Assembly: GCF_002104475.1 (NCBI RefSeq)
Contig: NZ_NBOF01000001.1
Coordinates: 744,001 to 808,000 of the forward strand
Direction: 5' to 3'
DNA length: 64,000 bases
DNA from: Cognaticolwellia mytili
GTDB lineage: Bacteria > Pseudomonadota > Gammaproteobacteria > Enterobacterales > Alteromonadaceae
The translations under genes and the position numbers were made by a program. Each line of letters starts with the position of its first letter. Within the stretch, counting starts at the first letter, position 1. The notes below the pieces were generated by a model. It had not been told where the DNA came from and searched no databases. It saw nothing but the letters and a program-made list of their open reading frames with translations. This document shows positions 10,044-19,129 of the stretch, piece after piece.

Positions 10044-11201
10044 ATGACGTTTGAGTTTTTAAAGCACGACATTAAGCAACAAAAAGCACGTGCTCGATAT
10101 CGAGCGCGTCAATGTGTTGCTGAGCAAAGTGGCCGTGAAGTTACCATCAATGGTAAGCAGTATCTAAATTTCTCATCTAATGATTATTTGGGTTTAAATC
10201 ACCACCGCGAGATAAATAAGGCGCTGCAAGAGGGCGCTGAACGTTTTGGTACTTGTGCTAGCGGCTCAAGTTTAATCACCGGATACTCCTATGCGCATCA
10301 ATCACTAGAAAATGATATTTGTGAATGGTTGAACAAGCCCAAGTGTTTACTCTTTGCTAGTGGTTTTTCAGCGAATACTGCAATGATGCAAGTTTTAGGT
10401 AATAAAACCTGTCATATATATTTAGATAAACTGAGTCATGCGTCTTTAATTGATGGAGCATTAGCAAGCGATGCGAAAATTAAACGCTTTTTACATAACG
10501 ATACTGCCCAACTCTCGCGTTTACTCAGTAAAAGTCAAACGAACACTTCTGCAGAAGAAACTAATAATATTATTGTTTCAGAAGGTGTTTTTAGTATGGA
10601 TGGCGACCAAGCTAAGGTTTCATCGTTAGCCCAAATTGCTAAACAACACCAAGCAATGCTTTATTTAGACGACGCACATAGTATTGGCGTAGTAGGTGAA
10701 AAGGGACAAGGTAGTAGTGCTAATACTGAAGTAGATGTCGTAATGGCAACTTTTGGTAAAGCCTTAGCAACAAGCGGAGCGTTTGTTGCCTGTGATGAGT
10801 CATTAGCAGATTACTTGATTAATTTCTCACGGCACTATGTTTATTCGACGGCAATTTCTCCTGCATTAGCCTGGGCAACAAAAAAGAGCATAGAGTTAGC
10901 TCAAAAAGAGCATTGGCGGCGGATAAAAATTCAAGAGTTGAGCCTATTATTAATGTCAAAACTTAGTAATAAAGTAAAATTAATTCAAAGTGCATCATCA
11001 ATACATGCCATTGTTATAGGTGATGAGACTTCAACACTAAATGTTTGTCAAAAATTGCGAGAGAAAGGGATATGGCTAACGGCAATACGTCCGCCAACCG
11101 TTCCAATAAATAGCTCTCGGTTACGCGTTACGATAACATCTAGTCACAATGCTAAAGATATCAATTACCTAGCTAATTGTATTAATGAGGTTATAGCTTA
11201 A
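10044..11201 (+). CDS. bioF: 8-amino-7-oxononanoate synthase
   Basis: PLP-dependent alpha-oxoamine synthase that condenses pimeloyl-ACP/CoA with alanine to make KAPA. The 385 residues show NFSSNDYLGL, the GTCASGSSLITG phosphate-binding region, SEGVFSMDGD, YLDDAHSIGVVG and the PLP lysine K239 in TFGKALATSGAF. It starts six bases after the bioB stop and its TAA overlaps the bioC ATG by one base, so it is translated as part of the operon. Confidence 0.96.
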   Translation: MTFEFLKHDIKQQKARARYRARQCVAEQSGREVTINGKQYLNFSSNDYLGLNHHREINKALQEGAERFGTCASGSSLITGYSYAHQSLENDICEWLNKPKCLLFASGFSANTAMMQVLGNKTCHIYLDKLSHASLIDGALASDAKIKRFLHNDTAQLSRLLSKSQTNTSAEETNNIIVSEGVFSMDGDQAKVSSLAQIAKQHQAMLYLDDAHSIGVVGEKGQGSSANTEVDVVMATFGKALATSGAFVACDESLADYLINFSRHYVYSTAISPALAWATKKSIELAQKEHWRRIKIQELSLLLMSKLSNKVKLIQSASSIHAIVIGDETSTLNVCQKLREKGIWLTAIRPPTVPINSSRLRVTITSSHNAKDINYLANCINEVIA

Positions 11202-11986
11202 TGTCCGAATTGAGTAGTCGCTACAAAATAGCAAGGTCGTTTGGCTCGGCTAGTGCTTCTTATGATATATCAGCACGCTTGCAACGATATTGTGGTAAAC
11301 ATTTAATGCCTTGGTTACCGAATAGAAACGACTTAAGTGTTTTAGACCTAGGTTCAGGCACAGGTTTTTTTACTGACCTATTGGCAAGTAGATATCAACA
11401 AGTCATTGGCTTAGATATTTCTAATAAAATGCTGAATTTTGCCAAAGATAGTCGAAACTCTTCGATTCATTGGCTTGAGGCTGACGCTTATAAAATACCA
11501 TTGCAAGATAACAGCGTAGATTTTATTTATTCCAACTTGATGATCCAATGGTGTGACCCTTTAGATCTTGTGCTTGATGAAGTGATGCGAGTATTAAAGC
11601 CTGGTGGCCTATTCATCTTTAGTACTTTAGTTGATGGCACCTTATTTGAACTTAAATCTTCGTGGGCGCAAGTAGATAACGATAAACACGTAATTGATTT
11701 TAAACCCGTACAAGAAGTTCGCTCATTACTTAATGGCAATGATAGAAAGTTACTGAACGATAAAGCCGAAGATATAATCCTAGAATATGAAAATGTTTTA
11801 CATCTAGCTCACGAATTAAAAGGCTTAGGAGCTAGCCATGTTCCTAAAAAACAGGGGAAAGGGCTTGCAGGTAAAGAAAAATGGAAAAAAATGACCACAA
11901 GCTATCAAGATTTCCAAGAGCCAAGTGGCATTTATCCAGCAACCTATAAGGTTTTTTCTGGTTTAGTGGTGAAGTTAAGTAGCTAG
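11201..11986 (+). CDS. bioC: Malonyl-ACP O-methyltransferase
   Basis: SAM-dependent methyltransferase that disguises malonyl-ACP as its methyl ester so that fatty-acid synthesis can build the pimelate chain. The 261 residues have the class I SAM-binding motif VLDLGSGTGFF (about 47-57), the acidic residue after strand 2 in VIGLDISNKML, and the post-motif IYSNLMIQWCDP typical of BioC. The N-terminus with FGSASASYDISARLQ matches the E. coli family pattern. Its ATG overlaps the bioF stop (TAATG), implying translational coupling. Confidence 0.93.
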   Translation: MSELSSRYKIARSFGSASASYDISARLQRYCGKHLMPWLPNRNDLSVLDLGSGTGFFTDLLASRYQQVIGLDISNKMLNFAKDSRNSSIHWLEADAYKIPLQDNSVDFIYSNLMIQWCDPLDLVLDEVMRVLKPGGLFIFSTLVDGTLFELKSSWAQVDNDKHVIDFKPVQEVRSLLNGNDRKLLNDKAEDIILEYENVLHLAHELKGLGASHVPKKQGKGLAGKEKWKKMTTSYQDFQEPSGIYPATYKVFSGLVVKLSS

Positions 11987-12027
11987 CTTTATTAATTCTA
12001 GAATCATGATTAAGTGAATATTCAACG

Positions 12028-12705
12028 ATGTTAAAATTATTTGTTACCGCAACTGATACTGATGCAGGAAAAACCTATGTTGCACAAGCGTTGATAAATG
12101 CTTTTATTGCAGAAAATAAAAAAGTAGCGGTTTATAAGCCAATATCAGCAGGCTGCGAGCGAATTAATGGTGTTTTAGTCAATGAAGACGCAAAGCTACT
12201 ACAAATGCAGTCGAACTGTCAGCAAACAATTGAGCAAGTTAATCCAATAGCTTTTGAACCTGCGATCGCGCCACACATTGCCGCAGCTAAAGAACAAAGA
12301 GAAATCTCTCTTACAAGTATTGAAAAAGGTTATGAAGAAATCTGTAAGTTTGGCGCGGATATACTCATTTGTGAGGGGGCCGGCGGGTGGCGATTACCTT
12401 TAGGAAACGGTAAGTTCCTTTCTGATTTTGCACAATTGACAAAACAACAAGTTATCTTAGTAGTTAATATGAAACTAGGTTGTTTAAACCATGCCGTTTT
12501 AACCTATCAATCTATAATCGCCGACGGTTTGGCATGCGTTGGCTGGGTAGCAAATTGCCAAGAAGATATGCCGTACTTAACAGAGAATATGGCAGAGCTT
12601 ACTACTTTATTACCCATGCCTAAGTTGGCCGAATTAGGTTTTGAACCTGATATAGCAAAAGCAGCGCAGAAAATAGATCTTACTATTTTAACTGCGTTAC
12701 TTTAG
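12028..12705 (+). CDS. bioD: Dethiobiotin synthetase
   Basis: ATP-dependent carboxylase that closes the ureido ring of DAPA to form dethiobiotin. The 225 residues have the P-loop TDTDAGKTYVAQAL (about 7-20), the KPISAGCE substrate loop, and EGAGGWRLPL (about 114-123), all diagnostic for BioD. It is the last gene of the operon, 41 bp after bioC, and converges with pepE with no obvious terminator between them. Confidence 0.95.
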   Translation: MLKLFVTATDTDAGKTYVAQALINAFIAENKKVAVYKPISAGCERINGVLVNEDAKLLQMQSNCQQTIEQVNPIAFEPAIAPHIAAAKEQREISLTSIEKGYEEICKFGADILICEGAGGWRLPLGNGKFLSDFAQLTKQQVILVVNMKLGCLNHAVLTYQSIIADGLACVGWVANCQEDMPYLTENMAELTTLLPMPKLAELGFEPDIAKAAQKIDLTILTALL

Positions 12706-12727
12706 GTTTATCTGTGTCTGCAAAAAA

Positions 12728-13450
12728 TTATAATAAATCGTTCAAATTATCTTCTGTCGTGATTGTTGATTTATGGCCACCCTTAAAAATGTAGCCTGAA
12801 TTACTGCCATTATCACAAGTCAAACGAAGGCTATTGTCAGCAATGTCTAATGCTGTACCTTCAACAATCGCAACAATTGGTGTCTTGGGATTTAAAACCA
12901 TAAATTCTGCTAAACGTTGTGCTCTTGTTTCACCATTATGGCCAGGAGGGTTGTAATCTGTGTAATGAGGGTTGAGTTGAAAATCAACAAGATTTAATGC
13001 GGTAAAACTTTCTGGTTCAATAATTGGCATATCATTGGTAGTTCTAATTGACAAACCAGCAATGTTTGAGCCTGCACTCCAACCAATATAAGGCATTCCA
13101 GTTGCTACTTTACTTTGTATCGCTGGAATCAAATTTTGTTTATATAATTGATGTAATAAGTGGAAGGTATTACCGCCACCTACAGCAATGGCCTGAGCAT
13201 TATTTACTGCAGCAATAGGATCGTCATATTGATGAATGCCGGTAACTTTCACATCAATTGTATTTAAAGCATTTTGTACCGTTTGCGTATATTCATCATA
13301 ATTCACGGTGACACCAGCGTAGGGGACAAAGAGTAAATCAGTGACACCGTTAAGCTTAGCTTTAATCATATTTAAAGCGTGTTCTAAATATTTTGTATCA
13401 CCAACTCGTGAACTGCTAAGTAATAGCAGATTTGCATTTTTAATGGTCAC
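12728..13450 (-). CDS. pepE: Dipeptidase E (alpha-aspartyl dipeptidase)
   Basis: Cytoplasmic serine peptidase of family S51 that cleaves dipeptides with N-terminal aspartate. The 240-residue product keeps the nucleophile elbow GWSAGSN (S125), IRTTNDMPI (D140) and the catalytic histidine in QLNPHYTD (H162); GGGNTFHLL also matches the enterobacterial enzyme. The start is a GTG, supported by AAGGT six bases upstream; no better ATG is available. It is about ten residues longer than E. coli PepE at the N-terminus. It stands alone and converges with bioD. Confidence 0.93.
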   Translation of the reverse strand: MTIKNANLLLLSSSRVGDTKYLEHALNMIKAKLNGVTDLLFVPYAGVTVNYDEYTQTVQNALNTIDVKVTGIHQYDDPIAAVNNAQAIAVGGGNTFHLLHQLYKQNLIPAIQSKVATGMPYIGWSAGSNIAGLSIRTTNDMPIIEPESFTALNLVDFQLNPHYTDYNPPGHNGETRAQRLAEFMVLNPKTPIVAIVEGTALDIADNSLRLTCDNGSNSGYIFKGGHKSTITTEDNLNDLL

Positions 13451-13676
13451 ATTCTTACCTTAAGAGTATTTCGTTATGAGTATAACCAAGGCACCTGAAA
13501 AGACTCGATTCAGCAAGTAGAGAAAGGGGTATTCACAAGGTATTAATTGAATAAACTGACAATTTCATTACCTACGTGCTTGTTCTTGCTCTGATTTCCT
13601 AGATTAACTCTAAAACTGTATTTTCACGTAACTTGGGCATATATATTTTACCTGAAAATGAGCAGCCGTTGACAAA

Positions 13677-14081
13677 TTATTTTGCAAGCTCTGCTATACA
13701 TGCATTAGCAATGAAGCCAGAGCGTGTGTTGTATTGGGCCGATTTAGCCACCCGATCATCAATTTTTTTTATCAAAAGCTCTGGCAAGGTAACATTGATT
13801 TTATGACTCTTCCCCATGTAGGGAATGATATCGAACTCTAATAATGCCCAAATGACTGTTGGCTGATTTGCCACCAGCATATGCTCTTCTATCGATTTTG
13901 CTGGCGGAATTGGTTCACCATACTCCACTAAAACACTTAAGTGTGCGGCCATTGCTTCATTAAGTTTGGCTAATCCTTCGTCTAGCGTAAGTGCTTTTAC
14001 CTGGCAACCAGGTAGGTCAATTACAGAAAGAATATAGCCTTTTTCTTCAATATTATTTATCGCCTGAACAGGATACTGCAT
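13677..14081 (-). CDS. HicB-family protein, apparently without HicA
   Basis: The N-terminal half (YPVQAINNIEEKGYILSVIDLPGCQ) is the partly degraded RNase-H-like HicB fold. The C-terminal 45 residues (KINVTLPELLIKKIDDRVAK...SGFIANA) form a ribbon-helix-helix DNA-binding domain. The frame begins at an ATG at 14102, but the internal ATG at 14081 (MQYPVQAI) has a GAGG eight bases upstream and matches where HicB proteins normally begin, so it is preferred (134 aa). No HicA-like frame of about 60 residues was found on either side. It may be an orphan antitoxin or a stand-alone regulator. Confidence 0.8.
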   Translation of the reverse strand: MQYPVQAINNIEEKGYILSVIDLPGCQVKALTLDEGLAKLNEAMAAHLSVLVEYGEPIPPAKSIEEHMLVANQPTVIWALLEFDIIPYMGKSHKINVTLPELLIKKIDDRVAKSAQYNTRSGFIANACIAELAK

Positions 14082-14102
14082 GATGTTTGCCTCAATTTTC
14101 AT

Positions 14103-14795
14103 CTATATCAACTGTAACTCTTATACCCCCAAAAGTAAAGATTGTTAATAACTCCCGGGTGTCCTAGATCTCGTGATCATGGACTCCAGTAACTCCGGAT
14201 AAAGTATTTTCTATAACCCTTGTAACTCTTATTTTTTGAGTTTGTGAACATTCACTATTTTTTATCGTGTTATTATTAAGGGAGTTATTATTTTTAAAAC
14301 TTTTGTTTGTATTTAAAGTGTTTATTATCAGTGGTTTAGTATACGGCTTCTGCATGGGGTTGTAGGGGTTATTGCGACAGTGAGTATGATTTACTTTAAG
14401 CTAATAAAAGTGGAGGCTATTTGAGGGCAATTGGTAAAGTAACTGTTGATGATATTCTTGGTTTCTAATAATCTCGAAGAAGTACCTTTGATGGCTACTC
14501 GCCATTTAATGGCACCAAACTTTAGCGCATGACATGAAAAACGACAGGCTCTATTTTACTGCTTTAATTTTTAGAGCTGAAATAGTCTAGGGAGATATTT
14601 TCTATAATCACAGTAGTTCATTGAGTGTTATGAAATTCATGCGGGGAAATCAACCTTCGGCATTATTGATTTTTAAGTGCGCCCGAATTAATTCAGGCGA
14701 TAGAGCAATTTTGAAGCAATTGCCAATAACAATTACGCTAGTTATTCAGCGTCATAGTGTTAGCTCTTTTTCGCTTTGCTGAATCTTGAGTCAAT
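14103..14795. other. Long non-coding stretch, possibly eroded accessory DNA
   Basis: Nearly 700 bp without a credible gene. A 63-codon minus-strand frame at 14164-14355 is asparagine-rich low-complexity and lacks a family look. A 12-bp direct repeat TGTAACTCTTAT occurs at 14113-14124 and 14221-14232. No tRNA, terminator or insertion-sequence end was identified. Confidence 0.5.
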
Positions 14796-15599
14796 TTAAT
14801 ACTGACAAGCAGGGTTTTCTGCGATAATTTGTGAAGCAATTTGACCAAGAAAATCTTGTGATTCGACGTCTAAATCAATACTTTCAATATAAGGTAGTAG
14901 GTCGGCAGAGCTGCCCGTAATAACTTCATAGAAAACAAGTGAAGATAAAAAACGACCAACCATTGATGCATGGTTACCATCAGCATTATGTAACTGCAGC
15001 GTCGGTTTAAGCATTAAAGCTTCATTCCATGTTAACCCTATAGGCGCTACGCAACTAGACTCTTGCTCAGCGATACGAGTATGAATATTATGGACCATTA
15101 TTCCCTCGACCGCATTTCCTTGTTGTGGGTGTTCTGGAAATAAAATAGGTGTCGCATTTTGCTCCTTGGTAAGTTGCAGCCACTTTTTTGTGCCATCAAT
15201 TGGATAATCTACAGTGCCACTTTGTGAATATTTCTGTGCTTGAAAAATAACATGAGTCCAATCAGTGTTTTGTAAAGTGTTTAATGATGATCCATCGTAA
15301 AGCCGCTCTTTTAAATATAATTGGCTTGATGCACTGGTAAGCTCAATCGATTTTTCAGGCAAACCGATTGTAATTAATTTTTCTATTATCTGTTCGAGAC
15401 CTGAAATGTGGCTATTGCCGAAAAGTAGAACTTTATACTTTTGTTTATCTGAATTAATTGGAATTGAAAGATTTGTACTATTCGAAAAATCATAACTAAC
15501 TTGAGGAGGGCTAGTTGGGGGAGAGCTCGTTGATGAAGTTGAGGAGTTGCATGCCGTAATTAGTATAAGTGATGACAAAAAGAGTTTTTTAGTTTTCAA
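14796..15599 (-). CDS. SGNH-hydrolase-like lipoprotein
   Basis: A 267-residue predicted lipoprotein: an N-terminal lipobox LITAC (C17) is followed by a serine/threonine/proline-rich linker (about 18-35). The body has LLFGNSHISGL (S63), which looks like block I of the SGNH/GDSL fold, and HNADGNHASMVGRFL (D207, H210) at the place of block V, with the usual VFYEVITG helix after it. This suggests an esterase-like or carbohydrate-deacylating enzyme; the substrate is unknown. The frame opens with a TTG at 15605, but the TTG at 15599 has an AAGGA about seven bases upstream and is preferred; no ATG is available. It is a single gene. Confidence 0.7.
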   Translation of the reverse strand: MKTKKLFLSSLILITACNSSTSSTSSPPTSPPQVSYDFSNSTNLSIPINSDKQKYKVLLFGNSHISGLEQIIEKLITIGLPEKSIELTSASSQLYLKERLYDGSSLNTLQNTDWTHVIFQAQKYSQSGTVDYPIDGTKKWLQLTKEQNATPILFPEHPQQGNAVEGIMVHNIHTRIAEQESSCVAPIGLTWNEALMLKPTLQLHNADGNHASMVGRFLSSLVFYEVITGSSADLLPYIESIDLDVESQDFLGQIASQIIAENPACQY

Positions 15600-16063
15600 A
15601 AGCAAATCCTTTATTAACGATAAATTAGCATTTAATTATCTAGATACTAATTTAGCTCAACTTCTACAACATTCCAATGGTTGATCGCTTAATGGGTATT
15701 TATCCACACTATTCAATACTTTACTGGAACGATGTTGCGAGTTATGCGGTATCGCGTAACCAGTTATATCATAATTTACATTTCCTAATGCTATAAAAAC
15801 GAACGTATGTTGACTACTGTGATGGCACGAAATGTTTTTATAGACAAAAAAATATAGTCTTCGCTGTAAAAGTTATTGCGGCATTAAAGTGGTAAGTATT
15901 ACCCGAAAAAACCATCGTTTCGCTAGTACTTAGTATGGAAGGTACAGCCTAATAGAAGTCCGTTTAAATTGTAATCTTTTATTAATACTCTCAAAAAAAG
16001 ATCTTGATTTGAACAATTCCTATTATGCTTAAATATATCAAGTTTTGCATTGTAGGAGTATTT
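15600..16063. other. Divergent intergenic region
   Basis: About 460 bp between two divergent lipoprotein genes. It must hold both promoters. No open frame, clear operator or hairpin stands out, apart from the TAGGAG Shine-Dalgarno that ends it on the plus side. Confidence 0.45.
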
Positions 16064-17242
16064 ATGAATTTTATTATCATGATAATTACTATCAGCCTGA
16101 CTTTAATATCGTTAACAGGTTGCCAATCAACTTCAGGATATCAACAAAAATTAATAAAAGTTGAGCCGATATACCTAGATGAGCAGTTTAAAAATTTTGC
16201 TAGTGTGGAAGTAGAGAGTGAAAAGTCAATTTTTGAATTAGATAGTGACATGAAAGCTATGGTTGCCAAGGAGTTAACTCGCGAATCAAGCAACCATAAA
16301 AAAGCAAAAAAACTACTCAAATATTTCTTTAGCCCTGAACAACTCAACTTAACTTATAATAAGGGCGCTAATGTCATCGCTTCACGAGCGTATCAAAACA
16401 AAGAAGCTAATTGTTTATCCTTAACTATTATGGCTTATGCCATTGCCAAAGCTTCGGACTTAGATGTAGTTTTTCAAAGTGTCAAAATACCAGAATACTG
16501 GATGCGTAATGGCAGAATGAATATGCTGACAGGGCATGTTAATTTACGTGTAATGGAGAAAAGTTCCCCTAATAAAGTTGTTTTTTTTGAGCGAAGTATA
16601 GCTGAAATCGACTTTGACCCTTTTGTCTTAAAAAAAACTTTCCCTAAAAAAATTATCAGCAAAAATCGAGTTATCGCTATGTTTTATAATAATAAAGGCG
16701 CTAATGCTATGGTAAATGGAGATTATATTACCGCTTATGCATATTTAAAGGCTGCAACGAAAATAGATGCCACCTTTTCATCTGCGTGGGGGAATTTAGG
16801 GATCTTATACCGTTTTAACGGCCATGAAAAAATCGCAATTGAAACATATCAATACGCCATTAGTATTAACGACAATAACTTAACCTCAATGTCTAACTTG
16901 AGTTTACTTTTACATCGTAATGGTGATTATGAGCAAGCCAAACAATTGGATGCTTTTATTATGCGAAAAAGAGCCAATAATCCCTATTACTATGCTTTAC
17001 TTGGTGATGAAAAGTTTTATAAAGGTGATTATCACCAAGCGATACATCATTACCGTAAGGCAATACAACTAAATAAAAATGTCCATGAATTCTATTTTGG
17101 TTTAGCAAAAATTTATTATATGTTAGATGATATAGAAAAATCACAAAATTACATGAAAAAAGCGATTGCCAAAAATCGTATCAAACAGATTGACCAACAA
17201 TATATTACAAAGTTAAATATGTTAAGAAAAATCAAAGGATAA
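16064..17242 (+). CDS. Transglutaminase-like/TPR lipoprotein
   Basis: From the ATG at 16064, chosen because TAGGAG lies five to six bases ahead, the product has 392 residues and a lipobox ending LTGC (C20). An upstream ATG at 16025 has no such signal. Residues about 85-190 look like a transglutaminase/papain-type domain with a possible triad: cysteine in EANCLSL (C117), histidine in LTGHVNLRV (H158) and aspartate in EIDFDPF (about D183). Three or more TPR units follow from about residue 210 (AYAYLKAATKID, AIETYQYAISIN, AIHHYRKAIQLN). Probably an outer-membrane or periplasmic peptidase-like scaffold. It is nine bases from the downstream M28 peptidase, so the two are likely co-expressed. Confidence 0.78.
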   Translation: MNFIIMIITISLTLISLTGCQSTSGYQQKLIKVEPIYLDEQFKNFASVEVESEKSIFELDSDMKAMVAKELTRESSNHKKAKKLLKYFFSPEQLNLTYNKGANVIASRAYQNKEANCLSLTIMAYAIAKASDLDVVFQSVKIPEYWMRNGRMNMLTGHVNLRVMEKSSPNKVVFFERSIAEIDFDPFVLKKTFPKKIISKNRVIAMFYNNKGANAMVNGDYITAYAYLKAATKIDATFSSAWGNLGILYRFNGHEKIAIETYQYAISINDNNLTSMSNLSLLLHRNGDYEQAKQLDAFIMRKRANNPYYYALLGDEKFYKGDYHQAIHHYRKAIQLNKNVHEFYFGLAKIYYMLDDIEKSQNYMKKAIAKNRIKQIDQQYITKLNMLRKIKG

Positions 17243-17251
17243 CAATAATAT

Positions 17252-18211
17252 ATGAACTTTAAAAAGATCTCGTGTTTTGTCTTAATACAGGTGGTAATGG
17301 CTTGTTCAAATCGAAATATTGTAACCGAGGATTTTAGCAAAGTACCTCAGGCTGGTGTTGCAGTAAAACCTAGTTTACTGCAACACCTTAAATACCTATC
17401 TTCTGATCGTTTACAAGGCCGAAAAGTTGGCAGTTATGGCAATAAGTTAGCTCAAAGTTACCTTGTAGAGCAACTTGCTGAAAAGGGGGTATTACCATTT
17501 GGAGAAAGTTATCTTGCACCTTTTTCGATCGATGGGATATTAAAATCAACGCAAGGAAATAATGTTGTCGCTTTAATACCGGGCTCTGAATATTCTGATA
17601 AGTTTATTGTCTTAAGTGCGCATTTTGACCATCTTGGTGGCCGTGGTAAAAGAGTATTTAACGGCGCCGATGATAATGCTTCTGGTACTGCAGCCTTATT
17701 ACACTATGCACAAATTTTGAAAACAATGCCCTTACGTTATAGCGTTATTTTATTGTTTACTGATGGCGAAGAAGCCAACTTAAAGGGAGCAAAAGCGTTT
17801 GTTGAGCAAAACCAGAACATACTGGGCAATATTATACTAAATATTAATATTGATATGATTGCAGGCAATAAGCATACAAAAAAACTGCGTTACATAAGCT
17901 ATGACTTAGATACCATACTTAACGCCAATCAACTATCCGCATACACTGTCAATCAGCAGCACGCCTTGATTAGAATTAAAAAAGGCTTTAGGCAGGGCTT
18001 TAATCACCCAGATAACAAGATAAAGTGGCAAATGGCCAGTGATCATGGTGCTTTCTATCAACAAGGCATTCCTTTCATTTATTTTGGTGTTGGAACACAT
18101 AATAATTACCATAAAACATCAGATACTTATGACAACATCAATCATCCCTTTTTTATCAAAGCTGTTGATAGCATTTATCAGCAAATCATCTTCCTTGATC
18201 GAAATCTATAA
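17252..18211 (+). CDS. M28-family zinc aminopeptidase, lipoprotein
   Basis: The 319-residue product begins with a signal and lipobox VVMAC (C18). The M28 metal ligands can be read in order: H124 and D126 in SAHFDHLG, D140/D141 in GADDNASG, the catalytic E173 and ligand E174 in DGEEANLKGA, D201 in INIDMIAG, and the late histidine in NNYHKTSDT. All ligands of the two-zinc site are therefore present. It should remove N-terminal residues from peptides in the periplasm. It follows the transglutaminase/TPR gene after nine bases, with which it probably forms an operon. Confidence 0.87.
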   Translation: MNFKKISCFVLIQVVMACSNRNIVTEDFSKVPQAGVAVKPSLLQHLKYLSSDRLQGRKVGSYGNKLAQSYLVEQLAEKGVLPFGESYLAPFSIDGILKSTQGNNVVALIPGSEYSDKFIVLSAHFDHLGGRGKRVFNGADDNASGTAALLHYAQILKTMPLRYSVILLFTDGEEANLKGAKAFVEQNQNILGNIILNINIDMIAGNKHTKKLRYISYDLDTILNANQLSAYTVNQQHALIRIKKGFRQGFNHPDNKIKWQMASDHGAFYQQGIPFIYFGVGTHNNYHKTSDTYDNINHPFFIKAVDSIYQQIIFLDRNL

Positions 18212-18296
18212 AAAAGTTCGCTAGGCTACTCAGAACAAAGAAAAATACGTTATAATAGCCACCACGATTAAATATAAAACTAAGGTTAGCTCATCA

Positions 18297-18854
18297 ATGG
18301 AAAAGCGATTTATAACAGCGCAGGAATTGCTTGAAGATTCATTTCGTGTGGCAGCGAAAGTATATGAAGACGGTTTCAGACCACAATTTATTGTTGGAAT
18401 ATGGCGAGGTGGTGCGCCCATTGGTATTGCAGTGCAAGAATATTTTGATTTTAAAAAAGTAGAAACGGATCATATTGCCGTTCGTACTTCGTCTTATTAT
18501 GGTATTAATCAGCAAAGCAAAGAAATCAAAGTTCACGGATTACATTATATTATTGAAAATGCTAATGCTGATGACGGTTTACTAATCGTTGATGACGTTT
18601 TTGATTCTGGTCGCAGTATTGAAGCATTAATAACTCAATTGAAAAAGTTAAGCCGCAACAATATGCCAACAGATGTGCGTATTGCATGCCCATGGTATAA
18701 ACCTCAAAACTCTAAGGTTGATTTAGTTCCTGATTATTATGTCCATGAATCTTCAGAATGGTTAGTTTTCCCTCATGAATTATCAGGCTTAACGCCAGAA
18801 GAAATCACTGATGGTAAAAAAGATTTAGCTAATATTTTAGATTTGTTTGTTTAA
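18297..18854 (+). CDS. Phosphoribosyltransferase (hypoxanthine/xanthine type)
   Basis: A cytoplasmic 185-residue type I phosphoribosyltransferase. The PRPP-binding motif LLIVDDVFDSGRS (about 96-108) is intact, and GIWRGGAPIG near residue 40 provides the pyrophosphate loop. The C-terminal WLVFPHELSG is typical of a COG2236-like subgroup annotated as hypoxanthine phosphoribosyltransferase. The exact base specificity cannot be read from the sequence. It is a single gene with its own terminator. Confidence 0.85.
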   Translation: MEKRFITAQELLEDSFRVAAKVYEDGFRPQFIVGIWRGGAPIGIAVQEYFDFKKVETDHIAVRTSSYYGINQQSKEIKVHGLHYIIENANADDGLLIVDDVFDSGRSIEALITQLKKLSRNNMPTDVRIACPWYKPQNSKVDLVPDYYVHESSEWLVFPHELSGLTPEEITDGKKDLANILDLFV

Positions 18855-18876
18855 CCTTTAACTTTAATTAGATAGA

Positions 18877-18912
18877 AAATAGCGCACGCTGTAAATGGTG
18901 CGCTATTTTTTT
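18877..18912 (+). terminator. Terminator of the phosphoribosyltransferase gene
   Basis: AAATAGCGCAC and GTGCGCTATTT form an 11-bp stem around a ten-base loop, followed by TTTT. Confidence 0.9.
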
Positions 18913-19129
18913 ACCCACTAAACGATTAAGTAATCGCAAGATAATAGTGGCGATACTTGCGTTGTTGATACTGAGTGCTTGATATACAAGTTAATTAATA
19001 GCATGCTATTCTTCTGGGTTTTAACAATGAGCAAATACTGTTTACCCAGTGTTTAGATCAGCTAACTTGTACAAAAACAATTAATGCATTATGTTACGCT
19101 TTTAAAAGCATATTAAACGGTCATATTGC

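Noticed and set aside
14113-14232. 12-bp direct repeat TGTAACTCTTAT, considered as a target duplication or attachment site
   Set aside because: Only two short copies 108 bp apart with nothing mobile between them; chance in AT-rich DNA is likely.
14164-14355. 63-codon minus-strand frame next to hicB, considered as a possible hicA
   Set aside because: Asparagine-rich low-complexity sequence with no HicA motif such as GSHHxF.
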